A stretch of 38,744 nucleotides of DNA from the NCBI GenBank assembly GCA_944325575.1, contig CALVAR010000023.1, positions 1 to 38,744 on the forward strand, given 5' to 3'. The position numbers were made by a program, and so were the translations under genes. This document shows, in pieces, positions 31,022 to 38,744 of the stretch (positions within the stretch are counted from its first letter, which is position 1; each line of letters starts with the position of its first letter). Origin of the DNA: Candidatus Gastranaerophilales bacterium (GTDB taxonomy: Bacteria > Cyanobacteriota > Vampirovibrionia > Gastranaerophilales > Gastranaerophilaceae). Under the pieces are notes generated by a model. The model was not told where the DNA came from, did no database searches, and saw only the letters and a program-made list of their open reading frames with translations.

Positions 31022-32419
31022 CTATGCTTTTTCCATATATCTTTCGAATAATTGATCCATAAGCTCTAGTGCCATATCTATTTCTTCATCCGAAATATAC
31101 AACTGCGGAACGATTGTTATAATATTTTTGTAATATCCGCCGTTGTTTAGAATAAGACCGCATTTTTTACCCTTGTAAGACAAATCGCCCTTAAGACCTG
31201 CTTCAATAATTTCGTCGCAGAGTTCTCTGGCAGGAGTAAATCTGTCATTTTCTGTAACTTCAACACTCAATGCAAAACCAAGCCCGTTCACCGTGCCGAT
31301 ATTTTTGTATTTTTTCTCCAGCTGTTTTAAACCGTCAAGGAATTTTTCGCCTTTTCTTGCTATATCACGTTCCAGAGTTTCGCGTTCTTCTTCAAAAATA
31401 CTCATTACCTCATATCCGGCACGTGTACCTATCGGGTTTGCAGCGTATGTGGAATGTGTTCTGCCGGCAGGGAATACTTTTGGATTGATGAGTTCTTCTT
31501 TTGCCCACATGCCTGCCAAAGGATTCATACCGTTTGTAATGGATTTTGCAAAAGTCATCGCATCAGGTTTGGCGCCAAAGTGTTCCATTGCCCATAGTTT
31601 GCCTGTTCTAAAGCAGCCCATTTGCACTTCATCTACCATAAAGAGTATGTTGTGTTCATCAAGCACTTTTTTTAGTTCTTTAAAATAGCCTTTTGGAGGA
31701 ACAATGTATCCGCCCGTACCGAGAATCGGCTCTGCTATAAAGCCTCCGAATTCACAGTCTTTTGTTTTGGGGTCATAAACACCGTTGTATTCACTCTCAA
31801 AAAGTTTTGCAAACTGTTTTACACAGTACATATTGCAGGATTCGCATTTTTTGTCATAAGGACATCTGAAACAATACGGAAACGGAACAAAATGCGCCGT
31901 ATCGGAAATATGACCGAAATGCTCTCTGTATCTGTAGCTGGAAGTAACAGCCGTTGTACCGATTGTTCTGCCGTGATATCCGCCCATAAAGGCAAACATT
32001 CTCGGTTTTTTCGTGTAGTTGCGGATAAGTTTCAGCATATCCTCATTTACCTGAGCACCGCCTACATTGAACTGTACACGACCTTTGATTCCGTATCTGT
32101 CGAGGTTTGCTTGGGCAATCTTTTTTGCAAGGAGAGCTTTGTAATCATACACAAATCTTGAAGAAATCTGAGGCATAGTCTGGTACTGATCGATTACGGC
32201 ATTCAGTACTCTTTTATTTTTATACCCGAGGTTGCAGCTTGAATACCACATCTGCAAATCAAGATACGGAGTATCTTTTCCGTCGTACATATATGAGCCT
32301 TCGCAGTCTCTGAAAATTGTCTGATCATCATGATAATGAACAGTATCCCCCCAGGAGCAGTATTCTTTGTCAATAGCTTTTATTTCTTCATCGGACAACT
32401 TAAATTTTGTGTCGAGCAT
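31022..32419 (-). CDS. Class III PLP-dependent aminotransferase
   Basis: A 465-residue aminotransferase of the large class III (ornithine/GABA/lysine/diaminopelargonate) group. Motifs include YLDLQMWYSSCNLGY and NVGGAQVNEDMLKL, then the GGYHGRTIGTTAVTSS loop, LFMVDEVQMGCFRTG with the PLP-contacting aspartate, and the PLP lysine at 292 in TFAKSITNGMNPLAG. HSTYAANPIG also fits. A cysteine-rich insert (CFRCPYDKKCESCNMYC, about residues 185-205) sits where related GABA-type enzymes have a CxxCP-like loop; five cysteines in 17 residues could bind metal. The substrate cannot be fixed. GGAGAG precedes the ATG. It is the second gene of the seven-gene run, 23 bases after the HAD phosphatase gene. Confidence 0.88.
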   Translation of the reverse strand: MLDTKFKLSDEEIKAIDKEYCSWGDTVHYHDDQTIFRDCEGSYMYDGKDTPYLDLQMWYSSCNLGYKNKRVLNAVIDQYQTMPQISSRFVYDYKALLAKKIAQANLDRYGIKGRVQFNVGGAQVNEDMLKLIRNYTKKPRMFAFMGGYHGRTIGTTAVTSSYRYREHFGHISDTAHFVPFPYCFRCPYDKKCESCNMYCVKQFAKLFESEYNGVYDPKTKDCEFGGFIAEPILGTGGYIVPPKGYFKELKKVLDEHNILFMVDEVQMGCFRTGKLWAMEHFGAKPDAMTFAKSITNGMNPLAGMWAKEELINPKVFPAGRTHSTYAANPIGTRAGYEVMSIFEEERETLERDIARKGEKFLDGLKQLEKKYKNIGTVNGLGFALSVEVTENDRFTPARELCDEIIEAGLKGDLSYKGKKCGLILNNGGYYKNIITIVPQLYISDEEIDMALELMDQLFERYMEKA

Positions 32420-32442
32420 TTGTCTCTCTCCTTTTTATAATT

Positions 32443-33093
32443 TTACAGTCGGGTTTTTATGTAAGTTTCGATTTCGTTAAAAGAGCCAAAACCAATCAGG
32501 TTATCAATTTGCGTATTTTTACCATACTCCAACAGACTGCCTTTGGCAAACAAAAAATCAGCATTTTTTGCAGCACAAAAGTCTGATAACCCGTCTCCTG
32601 CATACAAAATCCGTTTTGTAACAATTCTGTTTGATTTTATTACATTACACTTGCACACGCCTGATTTCCGTTCACATTCCTGTGTAAAAAACGGGAAATC
32701 CGTCTTGAATCTGCCGTTTTTAAATTCAAGTTTGTTGGAAAAAATTTTTAAATCTTTTATTTTATATCTGGCAAGAATTTTTTCTATAAAAAAATCAAAA
32801 CCGTCAGAAACTATATAAAAATCTATGTTTTCGCTTTTTATATAATCCAAAAAATCCGGAAAAGTTTCGTCTATTTCAATAGAATCAATAAAATCGTTTA
32901 CGGTTTTTTCTTCCATCAGGGGGAATGTCTGCATCTGTTCTTCTATGCATTGTTTGGAGCCTATTTCTCCCCGTATCCATTTATCTTCTATATCCGTCCA
33001 TTCAACATTTGCATAAATGCGGAGGAATTTGTTCAGTGTATCTTCTTTTGTAATCGTTCCGTCAAAGTCACAAAAGAACTGATAATTTTTCAT
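32443..33093 (-). CDS. HAD-IB family phosphatase, MtnX/SerB-like
   Basis: A 216-residue phosphatase of the haloacid dehalogenase superfamily. The nucleophile motif is FFCDFDGTITKED (Asp9, Asp11). The helical cap follows (about 20-75). The second motif is YIVSDGFDFFI and the last acidic motif is LYAGDGLSDFCAA. The overall pattern is that of MtnX-like and phosphoserine-phosphatase-like enzymes, which remove phosphate from small metabolites. A partner for MtnX in methionine salvage is not present, so the true substrate is unknown; it may act in the pathway encoded by the downstream genes. GAGGGG five bases before the ATG is a strong ribosome-binding site. It is first in the minus-strand run and divergent from ispH. 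Confidence 0.82.
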   Translation of the reverse strand: MKNYQFFCDFDGTITKEDTLNKFLRIYANVEWTDIEDKWIRGEIGSKQCIEEQMQTFPLMEEKTVNDFIDSIEIDETFPDFLDYIKSENIDFYIVSDGFDFFIEKILARYKIKDLKIFSNKLEFKNGRFKTDFPFFTQECERKSGVCKCNVIKSNRIVTKRILYAGDGLSDFCAAKNADFLFAKGSLLEYGKNTQIDNLIGFGSFNEIETYIKTRL

Positions 33094-33118
33094 AAATACC
33101 CCTCTAAGTCTTTAAAAG

Positions 33119-33145
33119 AGTATAACAAACAACTGTTGTTGTAAA
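33119..33145 (-). promoter_or_regulatory. Promoter with embedded palindrome for the seven-gene run
   Basis: On the minus strand TATACT (33124 to 33119) fits a -10 box and TTTACA (33145 to 33140) a -35 box, with a short 15-base spacer. The spacer contains AACAAC-T-GTTGTT (33128-33140), a perfect odd palindrome in the position of a repressor site. The leader to the HAD gene is about 20 bases. Confidence 0.35.
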
Positions 33146-33156
33146 TAAAAAATGTT

Positions 33157-33180
33157 CATGGTATTGATATTAATACCATG
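33157..33180. promoter_or_regulatory. Palindromic operator candidate ATGGTAT-N8-ATACCAT (site 2)
   Basis: CATGGTATT (33157-33165) and AATACCATG (33172-33180) are perfect inverted arms. The inner arms ATGGTAT and ATACCAT with 8 bases between them equal those at 1038-1059. It lies between the divergent HAD-phosphatase operon and ispH, 41 bases before the ispH start. It may control either or both. The cognate regulator is not known. Confidence 0.55.
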
Positions 33181-33221
33181 TGATTTATCGCATGAGTCTT
33201 AAAGATTGGACGTATTGACGT

Positions 33222-34088
33222 TTGAAAAAAAATATTAAACTGGCGAAACTTGCAGGTTTTTGTTACGGCGTAAAAAGAGCCGTAGAAACAACTAAAAAAT
33301 TAAAAAAAGAAAATCCCGATAAAGAAATTTTTGTTCTGGGCGAATTGATTCACAATTCGCATGTTATAAATGAACTTTCCTCCCTCGGCATTCATACCGT
33401 GGATGAACTTCCCTGTAATCAAACCGGTGTTTGTATAATCAGAAGCCACGGCGCAGCACCCGAAGTTTTTGACAATGCAAAACAAAAAGGTTATGAGATT
33501 GTTGATTTGACCTGTCCGGACGTAAAGAAAGTGCAGCAAAAGGCAATACAACTAGTACAGGAAGGGTTTCTTCTTATAATTGTAGGCAAACCCGAACATC
33601 CGGAAGTTTGTGCAATAAAAGCAAACGCACAATCACACGGGGACAATGTGGTAGTTGCACCTGACGTTGAAACATTGAAAAATTTTGAAGAAGAAATAAA
33701 AAAACACAAAAGAGCCGGTGTGGTTGTACAAACAACACAGCGTATAGAAAATTTGCAGAGTATAGTAAATTATCTTTTGACTGTTGCAAAAGAAATTAAA
33801 ATTTTTAACACGATTTGTGCATCCACTTCCATGAGACAGGCAGAGGCAAAAAATCTTGCCAAAGAATCTGATCTTATGGTGGTTGTAGGCAGCAAAAAGA
33901 GCGCCAATACAACTCATCTTGCGGAAATTTTATCCGGAATTACATCGACTGTTCATATAGAAACCGATGATGAATTGCAGAATTTTGATGAACTTATAAA
34001 AAATGCACAAAATATCGGCGTAACGGCGGGTGCATCCACCCCCGATGCGATAATTGAAAATGTTATTAACAAATTGAATAATTATTAA
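33222..34088 (+). CDS. ispH: 4-hydroxy-3-methylbut-2-enyl diphosphate reductase
   Basis: IspH performs the last step of the non-mevalonate isoprenoid pathway, giving IPP and DMAPP, with a [4Fe-4S] cluster. The 288-residue protein has the three cluster cysteines: Cys14 in GFCYGVKRAV, Cys98 in LTCPDVKKV and Cys199 in NTICASTSMRQ. It also has GELIHNSHVINEL, IRSHGAAPEV, GKPEHPEV and the C-terminal GVTAGASTPD. The start is TTG at 33222, since the conserved N-terminal strand (IKLAKLAGFCYGV) begins at once and no ATG is in reach. The ribosome-binding site is weak. rpsA follows 16 bases later, an ispH-S1 association also known as a fused gene in some clostridia. Confidence 0.95.
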   Translation: MKKNIKLAKLAGFCYGVKRAVETTKKLKKENPDKEIFVLGELIHNSHVINELSSLGIHTVDELPCNQTGVCIIRSHGAAPEVFDNAKQKGYEIVDLTCPDVKKVQQKAIQLVQEGFLLIIVGKPEHPEVCAIKANAQSHGDNVVVAPDVETLKNFEEEIKKHKRAGVVVQTTQRIENLQSIVNYLLTVAKEIKIFNTICASTSMRQAEAKNLAKESDLMVVVGSKKSANTTHLAEILSGITSTVHIETDDELQNFDELIKNAQNIGVTAGASTPDAIIENVINKLNNY

Positions 34089-34104
34089 CGAAAGGAAAAA
34101 ACAA

Positions 34105-35163
34105 ATGGCAACAAAAGAAAAAGAAATGGACGAATTTGAAAGATTGTTAGAAGAATCTTTTACTTCAAAATTGAGCGTAGCTGATGTTGTAAGAGGTCAG
34201 CTTGTTAAGAAAGAAAAAGACGGATATCTCGTAGATATAGGAGCAAAATCCGAAGGATTCCTTCCTGAAAGAGAAATTCCTTCTTCTCAGGCAGAAGAAC
34301 TGAAAATCGGCGACTGCAAAGAATTTTATATCTTAAAAGAAGAAGAAGACGAAAAAAGCGGCATGATACTTTCTCTTAAGAGAGTTGCATGCGCTCAAGC
34401 ATGGCAGACATTGCAAAATGCAAAAATCTCAGGCGAAACTATCACCGCAAAAGTTGTTTCTCTTGTTAAAGGCGGCGTAATTGTCGAAGTTGAAGATCTC
34501 AGAGGCTTTATACCGGCTTCTCAATTGAGAACAGGTATGCCGTTTGACGGTCTTATGAATCAGGAAATTGAAGTTAAAGTTCTTGAAGCTGATGCAAAAA
34601 GAAATAAACTTATCCTCTCTCAAAGACAGGCTCTTGCAGAACAAAGAGAACAGCTCGTTGACGAAGTTATATCAAATCTCGAAGTTGACCAGATTGTAGA
34701 AGGTGAAGTTGTAAGAATCGCTGATTTCGGTGCATTTATCGATATCAACGGCGTTGACGGTCTTTTGCCTATATCTGAAATTTCTTGGCAGAGAATCAAA
34801 CATCCTTCCGATGTTCTTACTCTCGGTCAGAAAATCGAAGTTAAAGTTCTCAAAATCGACGAAGATCTTAAGAGAATCAGCCTGAGCTTGAAGAGAATCG
34901 GCGACAACCCATGGGAAGAAATTGAAGATAAATTTGAAGAAGGACAGGTTATTACAGGTACTGTAAATAAAGTTACTTCTTTCGGTGCATTTATCAATAT
35001 TTTCCCGGGAGTGGAAGCATTGCTGCCTGTTGCAGAAATGAAAGACTCTAACGCAAATCCGTTTGATATTTACAAAAACGGTGACGAAGTTAAAGTTCTT
35101 ATCAAAAAATTCACTCCTCAAGAACACAGAATCGCATTGAGCGTAAAAGATATCAATGAATAA
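34105..35163 (+). CDS. rpsA: Ribosomal protein S1 (four S1 domains)
   Basis: S1-repeat RNA-binding protein of 352 residues. Four S1 domains are visible: about 18-90 (VVRGQLVKKEKDGYLVDIGAKSEGFLP), 105-175 (ITAKVVSLVKGGVIVEVEDLRGFIP), 193-265 (VEGEVVRIADFGAFIDINGVDGLLP) and 278-350 (ITGTVNKVTSFGAFINIFPGVEALLP). Domains three and four are the most canonical, as in short S1 proteins of Gram-positives and Cyanobacteria; six-domain proteobacterial S1 is much longer. It helps mRNA binding on the 30S subunit. AACGAAAGGAAAA lies before the ATG. It is in an operon with ispH, and a strong terminator follows at 35186-35212. Confidence 0.93.
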   Translation: MATKEKEMDEFERLLEESFTSKLSVADVVRGQLVKKEKDGYLVDIGAKSEGFLPEREIPSSQAEELKIGDCKEFYILKEEEDEKSGMILSLKRVACAQAWQTLQNAKISGETITAKVVSLVKGGVIVEVEDLRGFIPASQLRTGMPFDGLMNQEIEVKVLEADAKRNKLILSQRQALAEQREQLVDEVISNLEVDQIVEGEVVRIADFGAFIDINGVDGLLPISEISWQRIKHPSDVLTLGQKIEVKVLKIDEDLKRISLSLKRIGDNPWEEIEDKFEEGQVITGTVNKVTSFGAFINIFPGVEALLPVAEMKDSNANPFDIYKNGDEVKVLIKKFTPQEHRIALSVKDINE

Positions 35164-35185
35164 TTGATTTGTTTTTAAATAAAGG

Positions 35186-35212
35186 GCGGGCATAAATAAT
35201 GCCCGCTTTTTT
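35186..35212 (+). terminator. Rho-independent terminator after rpsA
   Basis: GCGGGC (35186-35191) and GCCCGC (35201-35206) form a GC-only stem with a nine-base loop and are followed by TTTTTT. Confidence 0.92.
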
Positions 35213-35306
35213 GATGTTAAATTTTAATGAATTTAAGATACAATCAACTTTGACAAAGCAGCCGAAAATCGTCCGAGAAAAATTCGTGATAAGACTCTGC
35301 CGAACA

Positions 35307-35483
35307 ATTTTCATATAGTCAACTGACTCCGACTACTTGTAGAACCTGTGCAATTGGCAAGTCTGTTTTGTTCAATAAGTCCGGCACAGGCAACAAGTGC
35401 ATGGGGTCACTTCCGCAAAATGCTAGACTTGGCGTCACTCGCACTCCGTGTACACTTCTACAAGCGAAGCCGCCTCAAACAAA
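35307..35483. repeat. Dispersed structured repeat, copy 2 (177 bp)
   Basis: Identical to the two outer parts of copy 1 (21113-21201 and 21297-21384), without the nested 95-bp insert. It occupies most of the rpsA-atpD gap, starting 95 bases after the rpsA terminator and ending 44 bases before the atpD promoter. Inverted pairs are CTTGTAGAA/TTCTACAAG and CCTGTGC/GCACAGG. The rest of the 35164-35589 gap holds only the terminator and the atpD promoter. Confidence 0.85.
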
Positions 35484-35526
35484 ATAAATATTTTTCCTCT
35501 TTTTGAATCATTGAAAATTTTTATAT

Positions 35527-35555
35527 TTGTATAATGATGATTTAAAATGTATAAT
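35527..35555 (+). promoter_or_regulatory. atpD promoter
   Basis: TTGTAT (35527-35532) and TATAAT (35550-35555) are exactly 17 bases apart. A leader of about 28 bases ends with AAGGTGG before the atpD ATG. Another TATAAT (at about 35530) overlaps the -35 box and is an alternative. Confidence 0.6.
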
Positions 35556-35577
35556 AAATACATATTTAAAATAATAA

Positions 35578-37002
<1,425 letters not shown>

Positions 37003-37134
37003 GCCGGAGTAAAGGTGCGGCAAAGGTCATGAAGATGACCCGCACACCAACGGTGAAGCGTTACGGAGGAAGCGAAGTTTCCGAAGTGAACAATCTTTGA
37101 TTTGACGGGCGCGCAAAAGCATAAGCCTTTACAG
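37003..37134 (+). other. Structured spacer element between atpD and atpC
   Basis: About 130 bases, visibly richer in G and C than the surroundings, with no convincing gene. GTAAAGG (37009-37015) and CCTTTAC (37126-37132) could close the whole element. Inside, GGTCAT (37025-37030) pairs with ATGACC (37035-37040) around a GAAG loop, extended by TGCG/CGCA. A second short hairpin is possible around GGAAGCGAAGTTTCC. It could be an RNA processing or translation-control element, or a small inserted repeat. The atpC ribosome-binding site (GAGGG) follows directly. Confidence 0.5.
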
Positions 37135-37142
37135 AGGGAAAA

Positions 37143-37547
37143 ATGAGCAAAAAAATAAACCTGAAAATTATTACACACGAAAAAGAACTGTACAATGACA
37201 TGGTCGATGCAGTTTATTCCAAAAGCGTAGAAGGCGAATTTGGCATACTGCCCGATCACCAGCCGTTTATGGCAGCACTGGACATTGGTTGTACAAGAGC
37301 TGAAAATGACGGTAAGATGCAGTTTTTTACAACAATGGGCGGGATTTTTCAGTTCAAAGATAATGAAGCTCTTATCCTGACAGATCTTGCCGAATGCGGC
37401 TCTGATATAGATATTACACGTGCAAGATCGGCAAAAGAAAGAGCAGAAGCAAGGCTGGGCTCGCATGAAGTTGAAGTAGATACAGCACGTGCGCAAATTG
37501 CTCTTGCAAAAGCAATGGCAAGACTGAAAGCTGCCGGTCAAAAATAA
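37143..37547 (+). CDS. atpC: F-type ATP synthase subunit epsilon
   Basis: Epsilon sits on the central stalk and can block ATP hydrolysis. The 134-residue protein starts with the beta-sandwich domain: KINLKIITHEKELYNDMVDAVYSKSVEGEFGILPDHQPFMAALDIG, with the conserved GEFGILPDHQP motif. It ends with the two-helix domain (about 88-134: DITRARSAKERAEARLGS...ALAKAMARLKAAG). Length and pattern are standard. GAGGGAAAA precedes the ATG. It follows atpD in the same direction and is closed by the strong terminator at 37580-37619. Confidence 0.96.
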   Translation: MSKKINLKIITHEKELYNDMVDAVYSKSVEGEFGILPDHQPFMAALDIGCTRAENDGKMQFFTTMGGIFQFKDNEALILTDLAECGSDIDITRARSAKERAEARLGSHEVEVDTARAQIALAKAMARLKAAGQK

Positions 37548-37579
37548 AATAGCTTTAATTTACAATTTATGCATAAAAA

Positions 37580-37619
37580 ATAAATTTATTGTTTTTTTAC
37601 AATAAATTTATTTTTTTTT
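37580..37619 (+). terminator. Rho-independent terminator after atpC
   Basis: ATAAATTTATTGT (37580-37592) and ACAATAAATTTAT (37599-37611) form a perfect 13-bp AT-rich stem with a six-T loop, followed by T to 37619. Confidence 0.85.
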
Positions 37620-37688
37620 GAGGCAATTTTTTCGCTTTACATGTTTTACATCATTAACATAAAAGTATGAAGTGAAAGGAAAAATATA

Positions 37689-38516
37689 ATGCCGCTATTC
37701 GGAAAAGTTGCTGAAACAATTGTAAAAGTTAAAAAGCCCGTAAATCGTTTATTTACAGATGCATTTGAGTCTATGGGGGCAATAACAAGAAAGCCTGATT
37801 CAAGAACAACAGGAGAAATTCAACAAACAGTTGATTATTATGCACAAAGGCATCCTGAAATTAAACAATTTGCAGAAGATATTAAAAATTTGAATCCAAA
37901 ACATATGGGTACAATAGCAGATACTCTTGAACTGTCAACATACACAGAAATGCTCCCTACAAATATAAATTTATCTAAAATGACAAATAAAGGCATTACA
38001 TACAGACAAGCCATTGTGGAAGATATGATACAAGCTTCTAAAACAAACCCCGAAGCAATGGAACTTGCTAATGCAATAATTAATAATACTGACTCCACTA
38101 CTGCAAAATATGCACTAAGTGCTATGACAGGAGGAGTTATGAAAAATAAAGGGCTTGCAAAACAAATGCAGGCAACTGCTGCAATTGTTCCTGACATAGC
38201 AAAAGAAACATTGGGCGGTCCTTATCTTATGGATTATCATCAGCAGGAAAACTTTATGCAGATGATAAAAGCATTTGTAAACCCGAATGCAAAGCCTGAT
38301 AAAATAGTTGCATTGTTTAAAGATTTAGTGGCTGCAACAGAAAAACTGGACAACAACTTTACTATTTATATGGACAAATTCGTTAATTCTTCAACACCTA
38401 TAAAACAGGTAAAAGAAAATATCGAAATATTGCCTGAAGTTGTTAAAATGCTGGGCGAAAAAGTTAAAAATTTTGATGTAGTTGATTTTGTGACAAAAAA
38501 TACAAATTTGTATTAA
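37689..38516 (+). CDS. Hypothetical helical protein, 275 aa
   Basis: I do not recognise this protein. It is almost entirely predicted helical, with a short basic start (MPLFGKVAETIVKVKKPVNRLF) and no signal peptide or membrane span. Repeating helices such as IQQTVDYYAQRHPEIKQFAEDIKNL, AIVEDMIQASKTNPEAMELANAI and ENFMQMIKAFVNPNAKPDKIVALFKDLVAATEKLD suggest a tandem helical or ARM-like scaffold. GAAAGGAAAA lies before the ATG. It is isolated between two terminators (37580-37619 and 38544-38572), hence a single-gene unit. AT content and codon use look like the neighbouring small unknown genes. Probably lineage-specific. Confidence 0.7.
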   Translation: MPLFGKVAETIVKVKKPVNRLFTDAFESMGAITRKPDSRTTGEIQQTVDYYAQRHPEIKQFAEDIKNLNPKHMGTIADTLELSTYTEMLPTNINLSKMTNKGITYRQAIVEDMIQASKTNPEAMELANAIINNTDSTTAKYALSAMTGGVMKNKGLAKQMQATAAIVPDIAKETLGGPYLMDYHQQENFMQMIKAFVNPNAKPDKIVALFKDLVAATEKLDNNFTIYMDKFVNSSTPIKQVKENIEILPEVVKMLGEKVKNFDVVDFVTKNTNLY

Positions 38517-38543
38517 CGGATATGATTCTTTAATCAAAATAAA

Positions 38544-38572
38544 AGCCTCTATTTAAATATAGAGGCTTTTTT
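38544..38572 (+). terminator. Rho-independent terminator
   Basis: AGCCTCTAT (38544-38552) and ATAGAGGCT (38559-38567) form a 9-bp stem, with T to 38572 and an A-run in front. It ends the gene at 37689 and, because of the flanking A-run, could also act for transcripts from the minus-strand gene beyond. Confidence 0.88.
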
Positions 38573-38658
38573 GTAATTTAGCTTATTGCAGTCTGCAAAT
38601 TTCTTTTACTACGCAGGTATAGATATCTATATGACTACACAAATATTACACAAAAAAA

Positions 38659-38742
38659 TTATTGCAACGGAACAATGTCCAGCTTATATCCAAGCGGTAC
38701 AAGAATTTTTAATAATGTATCTATTTGAGGAGCTGTCTTTGA
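38659..38742 (-). CDS. XRE-family regulator/antitoxin, C-terminal fragment (gene continues past window)
   Basis: Only the last 27 residues are inside the window: SKTAPQIDTLLKILVPLGY followed by KLDIVPLQ and a TAA stop. This pattern (a helix with TLLKILVPLGY, then a hydrophobic LDIVP strand) is the usual ending of short helix-turn-helix proteins of the HigA/XRE type, many of which are antitoxins. A toxin gene, if any, would lie upstream on the minus strand, outside the window. The assignment is from the short tail only. Confidence 0.5.
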   Translation of the reverse strand, partial: SKTAPQIDTLLKILVPLGYKLDIVPLQ

Positions 38743-38744
38743 TT

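Noticed and set aside
37003..37142. Known riboswitch between atpD and atpC
   Set aside because: No match to riboswitch cores I know (c-di-GMP, SAM, TPP, cobalamin and others). A structured spacer is all that can be claimed.

Overview
The window looks like part of a chromosome from an AT-rich, non-photosynthetic relative of the Cyanobacteria, most likely Gastranaerophilales (Melainabacteria/Vampirovibrionia) from a gut. I infer this from gene content and could not test it by search. The clues are an ATP synthase beta-epsilon pair standing apart from the other ATP synthase genes (the cyanobacterial arrangement), a flagellar export gene (flhA), meso-diaminopimelate peptidoglycan genes (dapF, DAP-type murE), MurT, ThyX, a four-domain ribosomal protein S1 behind ispH, and several small proteins I do not recognise.

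Layout. Bases 1-341 hold the remnant of an ADP-ribosyltransferase gene with two apparent frameshifts. A metallo-beta-lactamase-fold hydrolase and a small unknown gene follow on the minus strand. From 1499 to 7421 a tight plus-strand block links flhA, a PilZ (c-di-GMP receptor) protein, a small membrane protein, a sensor kinase, a REC-HD-GYP regulator (c-di-GMP phosphodiesterase) and a small protein. Two further receiver proteins follow. From 8901 to 16200 lie divergent folC and murT, then smc and scpA (condensin). From 16264 to 20086 are small unknown proteins (one behind a convincing sigma-28 type promoter), a zinc ribbon, a MerR-like/coiled-coil protein, a radical SAM enzyme and a putative HExxH metalloprotease. 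From 20200 to 26732 are dapF, thyX, rpsO, a class B penicillin-binding protein, murE and an unknown gene. From 26742 to 33093 a minus-strand run of seven genes encodes a HAD phosphatase, a class III aminotransferase, an alpha/beta hydrolase with a cysteine at the nucleophile position, a four-helix membrane protein, a BioF-type alpha-oxoamine synthase, a DnaJ variant with half a zinc finger, and QueE. From 33222 to the end are ispH-rpsA, atpD-atpC, an unknown helical protein and the tail of an XRE-type regulator.

How the genes work together. The first operon suggests that flagellar export and c-di-GMP sensing and breakdown are controlled together. The centre gathers envelope synthesis (MurT, DapF, PBP, MurE) with chromosome compaction (SMC, ScpA). 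The seven-gene minus-strand run may make a small amino-ketone or biotin-like product, but this is inference.

The most notable non-coding signals are five. (1) A 177-bp repeat is present in two identical copies, one of which carries a nested 95-bp insert with its own inverted repeat. (2) The same 22-bp palindrome architecture, ATGGTAT-N8-ATACCAT, occurs upstream of two distant genes. (3) A sigma-28 promoter drives an unknown small protein. (4) Several genes have a -10 box only 6-7 bases before the start codon, suggesting leaderless mRNAs. (5) A structured, comparatively GC-rich spacer sits inside the atpD-atpC pair. No tRNA, rRNA, CRISPR array or transposase was seen.
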